A DNA stretch of 63,449 nucleotides from an uncultured Bacteroidia bacterium (GTDB lineage Bacteria; Bacteroidota; Bacteroidia; Bacteroidales; ML635J-15). Positions 35,274-44,955 of this stretch are shown in pieces (positions within the stretch are counted from its first letter, which is position 1; every line of letters begins with the position of its first letter). Position numbers and translations under genes: made by a program. The notes under the pieces are model-generated. The model searched no databases, had not been told where the DNA came from, and was given only the letters and a program-made list of their open reading frames with translations. The stretch is from NCBI GenBank assembly GCA_902800045.1, contig CADCCZ010000009.1, forward strand, positions 1-63,449. Reading direction: 5' to 3'.

Positions 35274-36717
35274 AATAATACTATTCTACGCAATTGCTGC
35301 CATTTTCATTATCATCGATTGCTTCATGATAGTGAAATTCCAGAACTATATGTTCAATTTTCTTCCACTTGCACTGATAGTGGTTGCTGGAATTTTCTTT
35401 TCACTCGACAAAGCCTTGCTTTTCTCGGTAATGTGCATCCCGCTTTCGGTACCACTGAAAGAATTTTATCCGCAGTTGCCGTTCAATATCGACATTCCTA
35501 CAGAACCACTGTTTGTCGCGATATTGTTCATCTTCTTGCTGAAGCTTCTGCTCGAACATAAGTACGACAAGCGAATCTTGAAGCATTCGCTGTCGATAAT
35601 GATTTTCATATATTTGATATGGCATCTTGTCACAGTATGCACAAGTACAATGCCCCTTGTTTCGCTCAAGAGCCTAGTGGCTTCGCTATGGTTTATAGGG
35701 CCATTCTTCTTCCTCGGAATAATGCTGTTTAAGGAGCCAAAGAACATCTACAGGTTCATGTACTTGTATATGGTACCGTTTGCCGGGCTTATAATTTACA
35801 CATTGATAAAGCATTCGGCATATAATTTCGACCAACACATAGCAAACGGAATCATGAATCCGTTCTTCAACGACCATACTTCGTATGGCGCCGCAATTGC
35901 AATGTTTATGCCGTTCCTTATAGGAAGCATGTTCTCGAAGGAGCTAAGTCGAAAATATAGGATAACGTCGCTAGTGCTGCTGGTCATTTTCGTAGTTGGG
36001 CTTGTGTTCTCGTATACCCGCGCAGCATGGGTAAGTCTGGTTGGCGCCTTAGCAATGTTTTTTATTTTAAAGTTCAAAATCAGCAACAAACTTGTTTTTG
36101 CTGTAGCTATTTTGGGAATCGTCGGAATAACATTGTTCCAGACGCAGATATTCTTCAAGATGGAAAGCAATAAGGTAGAGTCGTCGACCGATTTTACAAA
36201 GCACATCAAGTCCATCAGTAACATTACTTCCGATGCATCGAATCTAGAACGTATAAACCGCTGGCATTGTGCAATAAGAATGTTTAAGGAAAAGCCACTA
36301 TTTGGTTGGGGTCCAGGAACCTATCAGTTCAAGTATGCACCATTTCAGCACTCCGACGAAAAGACTATCATAAGCACCAATGCCGGCGACGGAGGCAATG
36401 CACACAGCGAATATCTCGGCTCGCTTGCCGAATCGGGATTGCTAGGTATGCTAAACTATATTATTATATGTATACTTATATACCTTGCCGGAACACGTAC
36501 ATACCATAAACTCGAAGACAAGAAACTGAAAATGATAGTTTCGACAACGCTCTGTGGACTAGTGACCTACTTCATACACGGAGCATTGAACAACTTCCTC
36601 GACATCGACAAGATTGCCGTGCCTTTCTGGAGTTTTGCCGCTATGATAGTTGCTATCGAGATTTATTGCACAGGCAAAAGCAACGAACAACCAGCCGAAG
36701 CCAACCCCGAAAACTAA
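35227..36717 (+). CDS. O-antigen polymerase/ligase (Wzy/WaaL family) membrane protein
   Basis: Up to 496 residues with ~10-12 membrane segments. The large periplasmic loop contains FGWGPGTYQFKYAPFQHSDEKT and NAHSEYLGSLAESGLLG, the pattern typical of Wzy_C/O-antigen ligases (the HxEYL motif is close to the catalytic histidine). The start is uncertain: TTG 35227 gives 496 residues, while TTG 35257, preceded by AAGGAAG, gives 486. Both overlap the upstream Wzz gene. With the two Wzz proteins it forms a small surface-polysaccharide assembly unit, without nearby glycosyltransferases. Confidence 0.82.
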   Translation: MKAAENPRKKLTPKTKIILFYAIAAIFIIIDCFMIVKFQNYMFNFLPLALIVVAGIFFSLDKALLFSVMCIPLSVPLKEFYPQLPFNIDIPTEPLFVAILFIFLLKLLLEHKYDKRILKHSLSIMIFIYLIWHLVTVCTSTMPLVSLKSLVASLWFIGPFFFLGIMLFKEPKNIYRFMYLYMVPFAGLIIYTLIKHSAYNFDQHIANGIMNPFFNDHTSYGAAIAMFMPFLIGSMFSKELSRKYRITSLVLLVIFVVGLVFSYTRAAWVSLVGALAMFFILKFKISNKLVFAVAILGIVGITLFQTQIFFKMESNKVESSTDFTKHIKSISNITSDASNLERINRWHCAIRMFKEKPLFGWGPGTYQFKYAPFQHSDEKTIISTNAGDGGNAHSEYLGSLAESGLLGMLNYIIICILIYLAGTRTYHKLEDKKLKMIVSTTLCGLVTYFIHGALNNFLDIDKIAVPFWSFAAMIVAIEIYCTGKSNEQPAEANPEN

Positions 36718-36718
36718 C

Positions 36719-37075
36719 ATGGCAGCTCACAACGAACTCGGAATTCTCGGTGAAAACATTGCCGCAAAACGTCTCGCATCGGAAGGCTACCAAATACTCG
36801 AACGCCAATGGCGATTCATGCATAAGGAAATAGACATTATTGCACAGAAGGGCAACATACTTGCAATAGTTGAGGTAAAAACCCGCAGTTCGGAGCAATA
36901 TGGCAGCGCATCGGATTTCATAACCCCTCAAAAAATAGAATTCCTTACAGCAGCAGCCGATGCGTATGCAAGACAATCGGGCCTAGACTGTGAAATACGA
37001 TTCGACGAGATCGCCATTTTTGTAATAGGCAACGAATATAAGCTGGAACATATAGAAAACGTATTCATACCATAA
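36719..37075 (+). CDS. yraN: YraN/UPF0102 family endonuclease-like protein
   Basis: 118 residues. The start at 36719 overlaps nothing and follows the polymerase stop by one base. The fold is PD-(D/E)XK-like and Holliday-junction-resolvase-related: GENIAAKRLASEGYQILERQWR, EIDIIA, ILAIVEVKTRSS, with D and E-x-K as the metal site, and IRFDEIAI at the end. The usual role is unproven. It is probably co-transcribed with the polymerase. Confidence 0.9.
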   Translation: MAAHNELGILGENIAAKRLASEGYQILERQWRFMHKEIDIIAQKGNILAIVEVKTRSSEQYGSASDFITPQKIEFLTAAADAYARQSGLDCEIRFDEIAIFVIGNEYKLEHIENVFIP

Positions 37076-37092
37076 TAAAAACCCTAAATTAT

Positions 37093-38016
37093 ATGCATAG
37101 GACAGCAAAAACATTAACGTTAAGCATTTTTGCAATAATAGCATCGCTATGCACAAATGCACAAATAAAGCCCACCGCAACATACGAGTATGTAAAACGC
37201 GACAGTTCACTATATCTCGACTTTTATAAGTCGGCAAATTCGGCTGATAACTACACTGTTATATTCGTTTTCGGAGGCGGATTCATAGGTGGAAACCGCG
37301 ACGACGAATATTATTTCCCATACTATGCCAAGCTGGTCGAAAACAACTTCAACGTCGTGGCAATCGACTACAGGCTCGGATTGAAGGGAGCAAAAAACAT
37401 CGGAGCGTTTAACCGCAAACCTCTCGAAAATGCAATTGCCATGGCTGCCGAAGATCTGATTACAGCTACAAAATACCTAATCGACCACGAGAAGGAATTG
37501 CAGATTGACAGCCGCAAAATTATAACCTCGGGTTCGAGTGCAGGTGCAATTGCCGTACTGCAGGCCGACTATGAGCTGTGCAACAAAACCAAGATAGGGC
37601 AAATATTGCCAGACGACTTCCACTATGCCGGCGTAATGTCGTTTGCCGGAGCAATATATTCGAAAAAGGGCAAAATAAAATATCGTGAACACGCTCCAGC
37701 CCCAACAATGATGCTTCATGGCACATCGGACCGGCTAGTAACCTACAAGCAGATAAAATTGTTTAATGTGGGATTTATAGGCAGTAGCAAGATAGCTCCG
37801 CGTTTCGAAAAATTTGGCTATCCGTACTACATTGTGCGTTACGACGACCTCGGTCACGAAGTGGCAGCCCGCATGTACGACGATTTTGACAAGTCGATGT
37901 GGTTCATCGAGAACTATATTGTGCGCGGAGCAAAAATCAAGCGCGACGACTTCATCAATGACCCAACAATCGAGCGTCTCAAGTTTGGAAGCGCTAAACC
38001 ATCCGACTTGTACTAA
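37093..38016 (+). CDS. Secreted alpha/beta hydrolase (esterase/carboxylesterase-like)
   Basis: 307 residues with a signal peptide (MHRTAKTLTLSIFAIIASLCTNA). Oxyanion-hole motif FGGGFIGG (near 60), VVAIDYRLG, nucleophile elbow GSSAG (~140), acid HGTSDRLV and histidine DLGHE complete the catalytic triad. The family hydrolyses carboxylic esters; the substrate is unknown. It follows yraN after 17 bases. No T9SS tail. Confidence 0.85.
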   Translation: MHRTAKTLTLSIFAIIASLCTNAQIKPTATYEYVKRDSSLYLDFYKSANSADNYTVIFVFGGGFIGGNRDDEYYFPYYAKLVENNFNVVAIDYRLGLKGAKNIGAFNRKPLENAIAMAAEDLITATKYLIDHEKELQIDSRKIITSGSSAGAIAVLQADYELCNKTKIGQILPDDFHYAGVMSFAGAIYSKKGKIKYREHAPAPTMMLHGTSDRLVTYKQIKLFNVGFIGSSKIAPRFEKFGYPYYIVRYDDLGHEVAARMYDDFDKSMWFIENYIVRGAKIKRDDFINDPTIERLKFGSAKPSDLY

Positions 38017-38088
38017 TTGTCAAAATAAATGAATTATAAAAAAGAGTTTATTTTTTGAAAACGGATTCTGAAAAAAGAGTTCTTTATG

Positions 38089-38096
38089 TAGTTTTG
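38089..38096 (+). promoter_or_regulatory. -7 promoter element TAGTTTTG
   Basis: TAnnTTTG match about 100 bases upstream of the protease ATG. It overlaps a GTG at 38096, which therefore cannot be the start. This gives a long untranslated leader (~95 bases). Confidence 0.55.
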
Positions 38097-38197
38097 TGCA
38101 AAAAAATTCATGCATAAATATAATTTTACAAATTCACACAAAAGTAATTCAAAAAAAAAGCCTATCTTGCAAGGCTAATTTTAAATTTTCATTTTTT

Positions 38198-41100
38198 ATG
38201 AAACGACTGTTATTTTTAGTGGTCTTATGTGCGATGTGCAGCTTTGCATTTTCGCAGAACGGGCGTATCCCGCTGACCCCAACAACCCAAAGAAGTGCTC
38301 TGCTTCAATCCAACAGCATGTCAGGATTCAGCACTACATTTTCATTCAATTCTATTGAGAGTAATGCTATTTCAAACGAAAAAGGCGATTTCTCCGAAAT
38401 CTACATTGACGGTTCGTTCCCATACGGCGAAGTCGGTTCCCCATCACTTCCGATGATTACAAGGATGATTGCAATCCCGCAGGGTGCAACGCCAGTAGTC
38501 ACGGTAAACGGATATTCCGAATCGGAATACACGTTGGCCGACTACGACATCAATACCTTGTCGGCACAGCAGGCTCCCGTCCGCAAGGATGTTGACCCGA
38601 CATCTGTGGAATATGTCGTTAACGAATCCGCATACTCGCGCGACACCTATACCACCGACGAAATTGCATCGGTTGAATATCTTGGAACAATGCGTGGCAT
38701 CCGCATTGGCAAACTTACAATCCGTCCTGTTGCTTACAATGCCGCAGCTAAGACGGTTAAGGTTTACAACGATGTAAATGTTACAGTAAGTTTTGAGAAT
38801 GCCGATGCTGGACTTACGCAGAGCATGTTTGCAAGCACCTATAGCCCTGCCTTCAACAGCATCTACGACCAGTTGTTCAACAAGAGCATCTTCGGTCAGT
38901 CGACAGTTAGGGATGCATACTCCGACCATCCAGACCCGTACAACACTCCTGTAAGGATGCTGGTTATCTGCTACTCAGGATTCAGAGACAATTCGTCGCT
39001 CAACCAATGGCTTGCATGGAAGTTGCAGAAGGGCTACTATGTAGATATTTTCTATACTGATGAAACAGGAACCACAGCAAATAGCATCAAGTCATTCATT
39101 CAGACAAAATACAATGCCTCTGTTTCGGCTGGCAACGCTTATTCTTACCTGATAGTGATTGGTGACACTGGACAGGTTCCACAGTATATGACTAAGAACA
39201 TAGACAGTTCTATTGGCAACTGTGCTTCCGACTTGGGCTATGCAGCTGTCAACTTTACGACATCAAGCACAAGCAACTATTTTCCCGATATGCTCTATAG
39301 CCGTATTTCGGTAGAAAATGCAACACATCTGGCAAATTATATCGAAAAAGTACTCGTTTACGAAAAGTACCAAATGTCAGATGGTGGCGATTACCTTAAT
39401 AACCTTATTCTTGTTGGTGGCTGGGATTCAAGTTGGACCTCAAGAGTTGCTCGTCCTACAGTCAATTATGGAAGCAACAATTATTTCAATACTTCCAATA
39501 CGACTTACGGAGGCTTTGAAAACGGTACACTTAACATTACTATATCAACAAGTTCTACGCAAGGTTATTCAGGAACTAACAATGGTTGCTACAATGGCAT
39601 CAACAATGGTGTTGGTTTCCTAAACTACACTGCACATGGTGACAAGCAAGAATGGTATCAGCCTAAATTATCTGCTGCGGAAGTAGCTACGTTAACCAAC
39701 AATGGAAAATATTTCTTTGGTGTTGGAAACTGCTGTCTTACAGGTAATTTCAACAATACTACCACGGATTATTCTCCAGGTTCTGCAATAGGAACAAATG
39801 CTTGTTTCGCCGAAACGATGATTCGTGTTCCAAAGGCAGGTGCTGTAGCATACGTTGGATGTTCTCCCTACTCATACTGGTATGAAGACTTCTACTGGGC
39901 TGTAGGAGCTCACTCATATTCACAAGGAAACGCTCCTTCAACATCAGCTTCTACAATGGGTGTTTACGACGCAATGTTCGTAGATGGATACTGGAACTCG
40001 GCATCGTCGCTGTTGTACCTCGGAAACCTCGCCGTGCAGCAGGCTGTTACTGCAGGAAACACCACTTCCAGTATTACCGATGGCAACTGCAACAACTCTG
40101 CTCACTATTACTTCCAATTCTACCACACTTTCGGCGATGGTTCTGTAATGCCTTATGTTACAAAGCCGGAAGCTAACAATGTTACTCTTCCTGCATCGGT
40201 AATGGCTGGTGCAACTTCGATGACCGTAAACGCAATTGCCGGTTCGTATGTTGCCGTTACCGACAACGAATCGACAATCTACGGCGTGGCAGTTGCAAAC
40301 GCTTCGGGCGTAGCAACGGTTAACTTCACCGAGGCAATACCAGGTTCGGGAACTCTTTATGTTGTAGTTACCCGCCAGCAGTATCAGCCTTACTTCGGTA
40401 CTGTTTCGGTAATTGCTCCAAATCCTCCAACAGCCGACTTCACCGGTACTCCTACCACTATCCTCGAAAGAGAATCGGTAACTTTCACAAACACTTCGCA
40501 GTATGCTGCAACTTGCCAGTGGAACTTTGGCGACGGCCAGACTTCTACCGAAATAAATCCAGTTCATACATATATGACTCCTGGAACCTATACAGTTACA
40601 TTGCGCGTTGAAAACACTCTTGGCAACGACACCAAGACTCGCACAAACTACATCACGGTAAATGCAAATACCAATCCTCCTGTTGCCGACTTTGTAGCTT
40701 CGGAAACCGAAGTTTCAATGGGTGGTACAGTAAACTTCACCGACCTTACTGCAAATATCCCGACATCGTGGGAATGGACTTTAGAAGGTGGTACTCCTGC
40801 AACATCTACCGAGCAGAACCCGAGCGTTACATATAGCGAACCTGGCGAGTACACTGTTACTTTGGTCGCACACAACGCCTACGGCGAAGATACCGAAACC
40901 AAGACCGGCTACATTACCGTCTTCTATCCCGACATTGTAATGAGCAACCAGAATGTTTATGTCTGCGGTGGAACTTACAAGGATCCGGGTGGAGATGGCG
41001 ACTATGATAACAACCTATCTTATACACAGACAATATACCCTGCTACCAGTGGAGCAAAGGTTAGACTGACATTCACCGAATTCTCGCTTGAAGCAGCTTC

Positions 41101-44100
41101 TAGTTCAGGTTGGGGTAGTTCTGCAGGTACTTGCTACGATAAGTTATACATCTACGATGGTGTAACTACATCGACAACCGCAGTTGTTAATGGCGTATGC
41201 GGAACCAATAATCCTGGCACAATAACAGCAACTAATGCATCGGGAGCACTTACAATAATGTTCTCCTCAGATGGTTCGGTTGCTTCATCTGGCTGGGTTG
41301 CAGAAATCAGCTGCTACATACCGGGACCGGAAGTCGAGGTACAAGACTACACTCCGACATCAGCACGTTTCAACACTACCAACGACCTAAATGTGACATT
41401 CACTAATACGGGTGTTGGTTCAACCAGTGCAAACACAACAGCAACTATTTCTACAACAGACGAATACCTTACACTCAATAGCACATCGGCAATACTCGGC
41501 GCAATAGCAAGCAACGCTACAGCAACCGGAACATTCAACTTCTCGCTTGCCGAGAATGTTCCCGATGGTCACGTTGCAACAATCAATGTTGAAATCACCG
41601 ACGGAAGCAGCACTTGGAACGAAACGATTACAATTACCGCTATAGGTCCATCATGCAATGCTCCTGTAGGTTTGCAGGTTTCAGTTGACAATACCGATGC
41701 AACAATAACTTGGGACGCTCAAGCCGTTGCACCGCTTACCATTAGCGACGATTTTGAAGGCCACGAGGCATTCGCAATCAACTCGCCTGGTACTGTTGGC
41801 TGGACATATATCGATGGTGACGGAAGTACCACTGGTGCAATAAGTAACTATAACACCTGGACCAATGCACATTCAGAAATGGCATTCATTGTTTTCGATC
41901 CTACACAAGTACAATATACAAACAACACTTCGCAAACTTTGGCTTCAAGAGCACGAGTAACTGCTCACTCAGGCAATCAGTTCCTCGCAAGTTTCTATGC
42001 TGCAACACCACCAAACGATGATTGGATTGTCAGCCCGGAACTTAATTTTGCAGAGAACTTCACGTTCTCATTCTATTGCAGAGGCGGTCATAGTACATAT
42101 ACCGAAACATTCGAAGTGCTTTACTCAACTACTACCAACGATCAATCGAGTTTTACAAATACTTTGGAATCATCTGGAAGTGTAACTGGTGGAACAAATG
42201 TTTCATGGACTCTTAAGTCATACACTGTTCCTGCTACAGCTAAGTATGTGGCAATACATTGTACTTCAAACGACCAGTATTATTTCTGCGTTGACGACAT
42301 AACAATTAGCGGAAATGCAGGTTCTGGTGTAGCTGCTGTTAACATCTACGACAATGGTGTTCTCGTAGCTTCGAATGTTACTGGTGGAACCTACACCGCA
42401 ACAAACCTTTCTGTTGGCGAACACTGCTTCAGCGTTCGCGCTGTATGCAACGACGACAGCGAATCGCTTGCTGCTCAGCAATGCGTAACCATCGAAAGCA
42501 ACTTGCCGAGATACAACGTAACAGTTAATGCTGGCAACGGCGGTTCGGTTACTCCAAGTGGCGAACAAACCGTTTACGAAGGCAACGATTTCACATTTAC
42601 AGCAACTCCAAACGACTGCTACGAAATTGCTTCGGTAACAGTTGACGGAAACAATGTAAGCCTCAACGCAAACAATAGCTACACAATCAGCAATGTTACT
42701 GCAAACCATACAGTAAACGTAACTTTCAACCAGATTACCTATACAATTGCAGCATCGGCTGAAAACGGCGGTACTATCACTCCTTCAGGCAACACCACAG
42801 TAAACTGCGGTGAAAACCAAAGCTACACAATCGCAGCAAACAATGGCTACAGAATACTTGATGTAGTAGTTGACGGACAGAGCGTTGGCGCAGTTGAAAG
42901 CTATTCGTTCGACAATGTTACTGCAAACCATAATATTTCGGCTACCTTCATCGCAGTTCTCAACATCGACATCAATGCCGATGCAGAAGGTGGTTCTGTA
43001 ACTCCAAACGGAACACAGACTCTTGATGCAGGCGAAAGCTTCACTTTCACCGTTACACCCGACAACTGCTACGAAATCGGTAGCGTTACTGTAAACGGAG
43101 TCGCTGTAACTCTCGATGCAAACAACTCGTACACAATCAACAATGTTACAGCAGACCAGGATATCAATGTAACTTTCAATCCGATTACCTACACTATTGC
43201 AGCAACGGCTGAAAATGGCGGTACTATCACTCCAGCAGGCAACACTATAGTAAACTGCGGTGAAAACCAAAGCTACACAATCGCAGCAAACAGTGGCTAT
43301 CGTATCGTTGATGTAACTGTTGACGGACAGAGCATGGGCGCTATTGAAAGCTACACATTCTCGAATGTTACTGCAAACCATACAATCGCGGCTACCTTCA
43401 TCGCAGTTCTCAACATCGACATCAATGCCGATGCAGAGGGTGGTTCTGTAACTCCAAACGGAACACAGACTCTTGATGCAGGCGAAAGCTTCACTTTCAC
43501 TGTTACACCCGACAACTGCTACGAAATCGGTAACGTTACTGTAAACGGAGTTGCAGTAACTCTCGATGCAAACAACTCGTACACAATCAACAATGTTACA
43601 GCAGACCAAGACATCAATGTAACATTTAACCAGATTACCTACACAATTGAGGCATATGCAGGCAATGGTGGTACTATCACTCCTGCTGGTAACACCACAG
43701 TAAACTGCGGAGGCAGCCAGACTTATTCTATTGACCCGGCAGAAGGCTATATGATTGCTGATGTTCTTGTTGATGGACAGAGCGTTGGTTCACAAAGTTC
43801 ATATACATTCTCTGATGTTTATGGTAACCACACTATTTCGGCTACATTCGAACCAGTACCTGCTGGTCAGGTTGTAGTAGTTGTAAATGCCGATGCAGAA
43901 GGTGGTTCGGTAACACCTAACGGAACACAGACAATCACCGAAGGTGACGACTTTACATTCACAGTTACTCCTGATGCTTGCTACGAAATCGGTACAGTAA
44001 CCGTAAACGGTACAGCTGTAACTCTCGATGCAAACAATTCGTACACAATCGAGAATGTAACCGAAGAGCAGAATGTCAATGTTACATTCAATCAGGTTAC

Positions 44101-44854
44101 CTATACTATTGCAGCATCGGCAGGCAATGGCGGTACAATTTCACCTGCTGGCGTTGTTACGGTTAACTGCGGCGCAGATGCAGTATTTACAATTACGCCA
44201 GACGAAGGCTACGAAATTGCCGACGTTACAGTTGATGGACAAAGCGCTATCAATGACATTGCAAACTACGCTGTCGTAGGTGCTGGTGCAAGCTACACAT
44301 TCAGCAACGTAAGCGAAAATGGACACAGCATTTATGTTACATTCAGCTTGATACCTGTTGAAACCTGCTATGCAGTTGAAAACCTTGAGGTTGCTGTTGA
44401 ACCTTATGGTAACTTGATTAGCTGGGACGCTGTAGAAAATGCTGTTTCGTACAACATCTTCCGCAATGATGAAACTTCTGCACTTGCAAACGTTCCTTCA
44501 ACCACTTACGTTGATATGAATGGAAATGTAGGCGACAGATATTATGTTGTTACAGTTTGCCAGTTTGGCGAATCGGAAGCATCCGAAATCGCTGAGGCAT
44601 TACCTTCAAGCATCGACGAAAACAGCATTTCGGTTGAGCTTTACCCGAACCCGACTGACGGTAAGTTCATGATTGAATGCAACGAAATGGTAACCGTTGA
44701 AATATTCAACATGGTTGGTCAGCTCGTTGAAACGATTGAAACTAGCGCAAATGCTATGACTATCGATGCTTCGGCATGGACACCAGGTGTTTACAATGTA
44801 AGGATTACAACAGAAATTTCTGGTACAATCGTAAAGCAAATAATTAAGCAATAG
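38198..44854 (+). CDS. Very large gingipain-like (Kgp-type) C25 cysteine peptidase with adhesin repeats and T9SS tail
   Basis: 2,218 residues; start ATG 38198 with the signal peptide MKRLLFLVVLCAMCSFAFS. An N-terminal propeptide and the C25 catalytic domain (~100-720) carry the histidine in NYTAHGDKQEW (~477) and the nucleophile in VGNCCLTGNF (~510). The context strongly resembles lysine gingipain (YVGCSPYSYWYEDFYWAVGA, GDGSVMPYV). Then two PKD domains (~745-905), a CUB-like domain (~912-1042), a choice-of-anchor/cleaved-adhesin domain (~1180-1370), and eight ~75-residue divergent InlB B-repeats (~1438-2050), two of whose pairs are nearly identical. It ends in a type A T9SS sorting domain (YPNPTDGKF ... 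GVYNVRI). It should be an outer-membrane-exported, surface-bound protease. Lysine specificity is inferred from similarity only. Confidence 0.9.
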   Translation: MKRLLFLVVLCAMCSFAFSQNGRIPLTPTTQRSALLQSNSMSGFSTTFSFNSIESNAISNEKGDFSEIYIDGSFPYGEVGSPSLPMITRMIAIPQGATPVVTVNGYSESEYTLADYDINTLSAQQAPVRKDVDPTSVEYVVNESAYSRDTYTTDEIASVEYLGTMRGIRIGKLTIRPVAYNAAAKTVKVYNDVNVTVSFENADAGLTQSMFASTYSPAFNSIYDQLFNKSIFGQSTVRDAYSDHPDPYNTPVRMLVICYSGFRDNSSLNQWLAWKLQKGYYVDIFYTDETGTTANSIKSFIQTKYNASVSAGNAYSYLIVIGDTGQVPQYMTKNIDSSIGNCASDLGYAAVNFTTSSTSNYFPDMLYSRISVENATHLANYIEKVLVYEKYQMSDGGDYLNNLILVGGWDSSWTSRVARPTVNYGSNNYFNTSNTTYGGFENGTLNITISTSSTQGYSGTNNGCYNGINNGVGFLNYTAHGDKQEWYQPKLSAAEVATLTNNGKYFFGVGNCCLTGNFNNTTTDYSPGSAIGTNACFAETMIRVPKAGAVAYVGCSPYSYWYEDFYWAVGAHSYSQGNAPSTSASTMGVYDAMFVDGYWNSASSLLYLGNLAVQQAVTAGNTTSSITDGNCNNSAHYYFQFYHTFGDGSVMPYVTKPEANNVTLPASVMAGATSMTVNAIAGSYVAVTDNESTIYGVAVANASGVATVNFTEAIPGSGTLYVVVTRQQYQPYFGTVSVIAPNPPTADFTGTPTTILERESVTFTNTSQYAATCQWNFGDGQTSTEINPVHTYMTPGTYTVTLRVENTLGNDTKTRTNYITVNANTNPPVADFVASETEVSMGGTVNFTDLTANIPTSWEWTLEGGTPATSTEQNPSVTYSEPGEYTVTLVAHNAYGEDTETKTGYITVFYPDIVMSNQNVYVCGGTYKDPGGDGDYDNNLSYTQTIYPATSGAKVRLTFTEFSLEAASSSGWGSSAGTCYDKLYIYDGVTTSTTAVVNGVCGTNNPGTITATNASGALTIMFSSDGSVASSGWVAEISCYIPGPEVEVQDYTPTSARFNTTNDLNVTFTNTGVGSTSANTTATISTTDEYLTLNSTSAILGAIASNATATGTFNFSLAENVPDGHVATINVEITDGSSTWNETITITAIGPSCNAPVGLQVSVDNTDATITWDAQAVAPLTISDDFEGHEAFAINSPGTVGWTYIDGDGSTTGAISNYNTWTNAHSEMAFIVFDPTQVQYTNNTSQTLASRARVTAHSGNQFLASFYAATPPNDDWIVSPELNFAENFTFSFYCRGGHSTYTETFEVLYSTTTNDQSSFTNTLESSGSVTGGTNVSWTLKSYTVPATAKYVAIHCTSNDQYYFCVDDITISGNAGSGVAAVNIYDNGVLVASNVTGGTYTATNLSVGEHCFSVRAVCNDDSESLAAQQCVTIESNLPRYNVTVNAGNGGSVTPSGEQTVYEGNDFTFTATPNDCYEIASVTVDGNNVSLNANNSYTISNVTANHTVNVTFNQITYTIAASAENGGTITPSGNTTVNCGENQSYTIAANNGYRILDVVVDGQSVGAVESYSFDNVTANHNISATFIAVLNIDINADAEGGSVTPNGTQTLDAGESFTFTVTPDNCYEIGSVTVNGVAVTLDANNSYTINNVTADQDINVTFNPITYTIAATAENGGTITPAGNTIVNCGENQSYTIAANSGYRIVDVTVDGQSMGAIESYTFSNVTANHTIAATFIAVLNIDINADAEGGSVTPNGTQTLDAGESFTFTVTPDNCYEIGNVTVNGVAVTLDANNSYTINNVTADQDINVTFNQITYTIEAYAGNGGTITPAGNTTVNCGGSQTYSIDPAEGYMIADVLVDGQSVGSQSSYTFSDVYGNHTISATFEPVPAGQVVVVVNADAEGGSVTPNGTQTITEGDDFTFTVTPDACYEIGTVTVNGTAVTLDANNSYTIENVTEEQNVNVTFNQVTYTIAASAGNGGTISPAGVVTVNCGADAVFTITPDEGYEIADVTVDGQSAINDIANYAVVGAGASYTFSNVSENGHSIYVTFSLIPVETCYAVENLEVAVEPYGNLISWDAVENAVSYNIFRNDETSALANVPSTTYVDMNGNVGDRYYVVTVCQFGESEASEIAEALPSSIDENSISVELYPNPTDGKFMIECNEMVTVEIFNMVGQLVETIETSANAMTIDASAWTPGVYNVRITTEISGTIVKQIIKQ
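42941..43640 (+). repeat. 450-base tandem near-identical repeat inside the protease gene
   Basis: The stretch beginning GCTACCTTCATCGCAGTTCT at 42941 recurs at 43391 with only scattered changes over at least 250 bases. The period is 450 bases, or 150 residues, which is two InlB-like units. A more diverged copy begins near 43880. DNA-level identity implies recent duplication or ongoing recombination. Confidence 0.85.
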
Positions 44855-44869
44855 CGAAACAAATTGAAA

Positions 44870-44899
44870 AAGGGCAACCAATCGGTTGCCCTTTTTTTT
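44870..44899 (+). terminator. Rho-independent terminator (probably bidirectional)
   Basis: AAGGGCAACC-AATC-GGTTGCCCTT hairpin with an eight-T run on the plus strand. It lies between convergent genes. Confidence 0.92.
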
Positions 44900-44909
44900 G
44901 TTTCTATCA

Positions 44910-44953
44910 AACTAATAGGCTGTGAGCCTGTTCGTCTTTTGGCCTGTAAGCCT
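44910..44953. repeat. GGCTGTAAGCC-type intergenic repeat words
   Basis: AATAGGCTGTGAGCCTG and GGCCTGTAAGCC words between convergent genes. They are similar to 12524-12575 and 53430-53470. Confidence 0.5.
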
Positions 44954-44955
44954 TC

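Noticed and set aside
38096..38197. GTG start of the large protease at 38096
   Set aside because: It overlaps the promoter element TAGTTTTG and would place a non-signal sequence before the clear signal peptide at 38198.
42500..44350. CRISPR-like repetition in the protease gene
   Set aside because: The period is 225/450 bases with repeats inside an open reading frame encoding InlB-like units; no short repeats with unique spacers.
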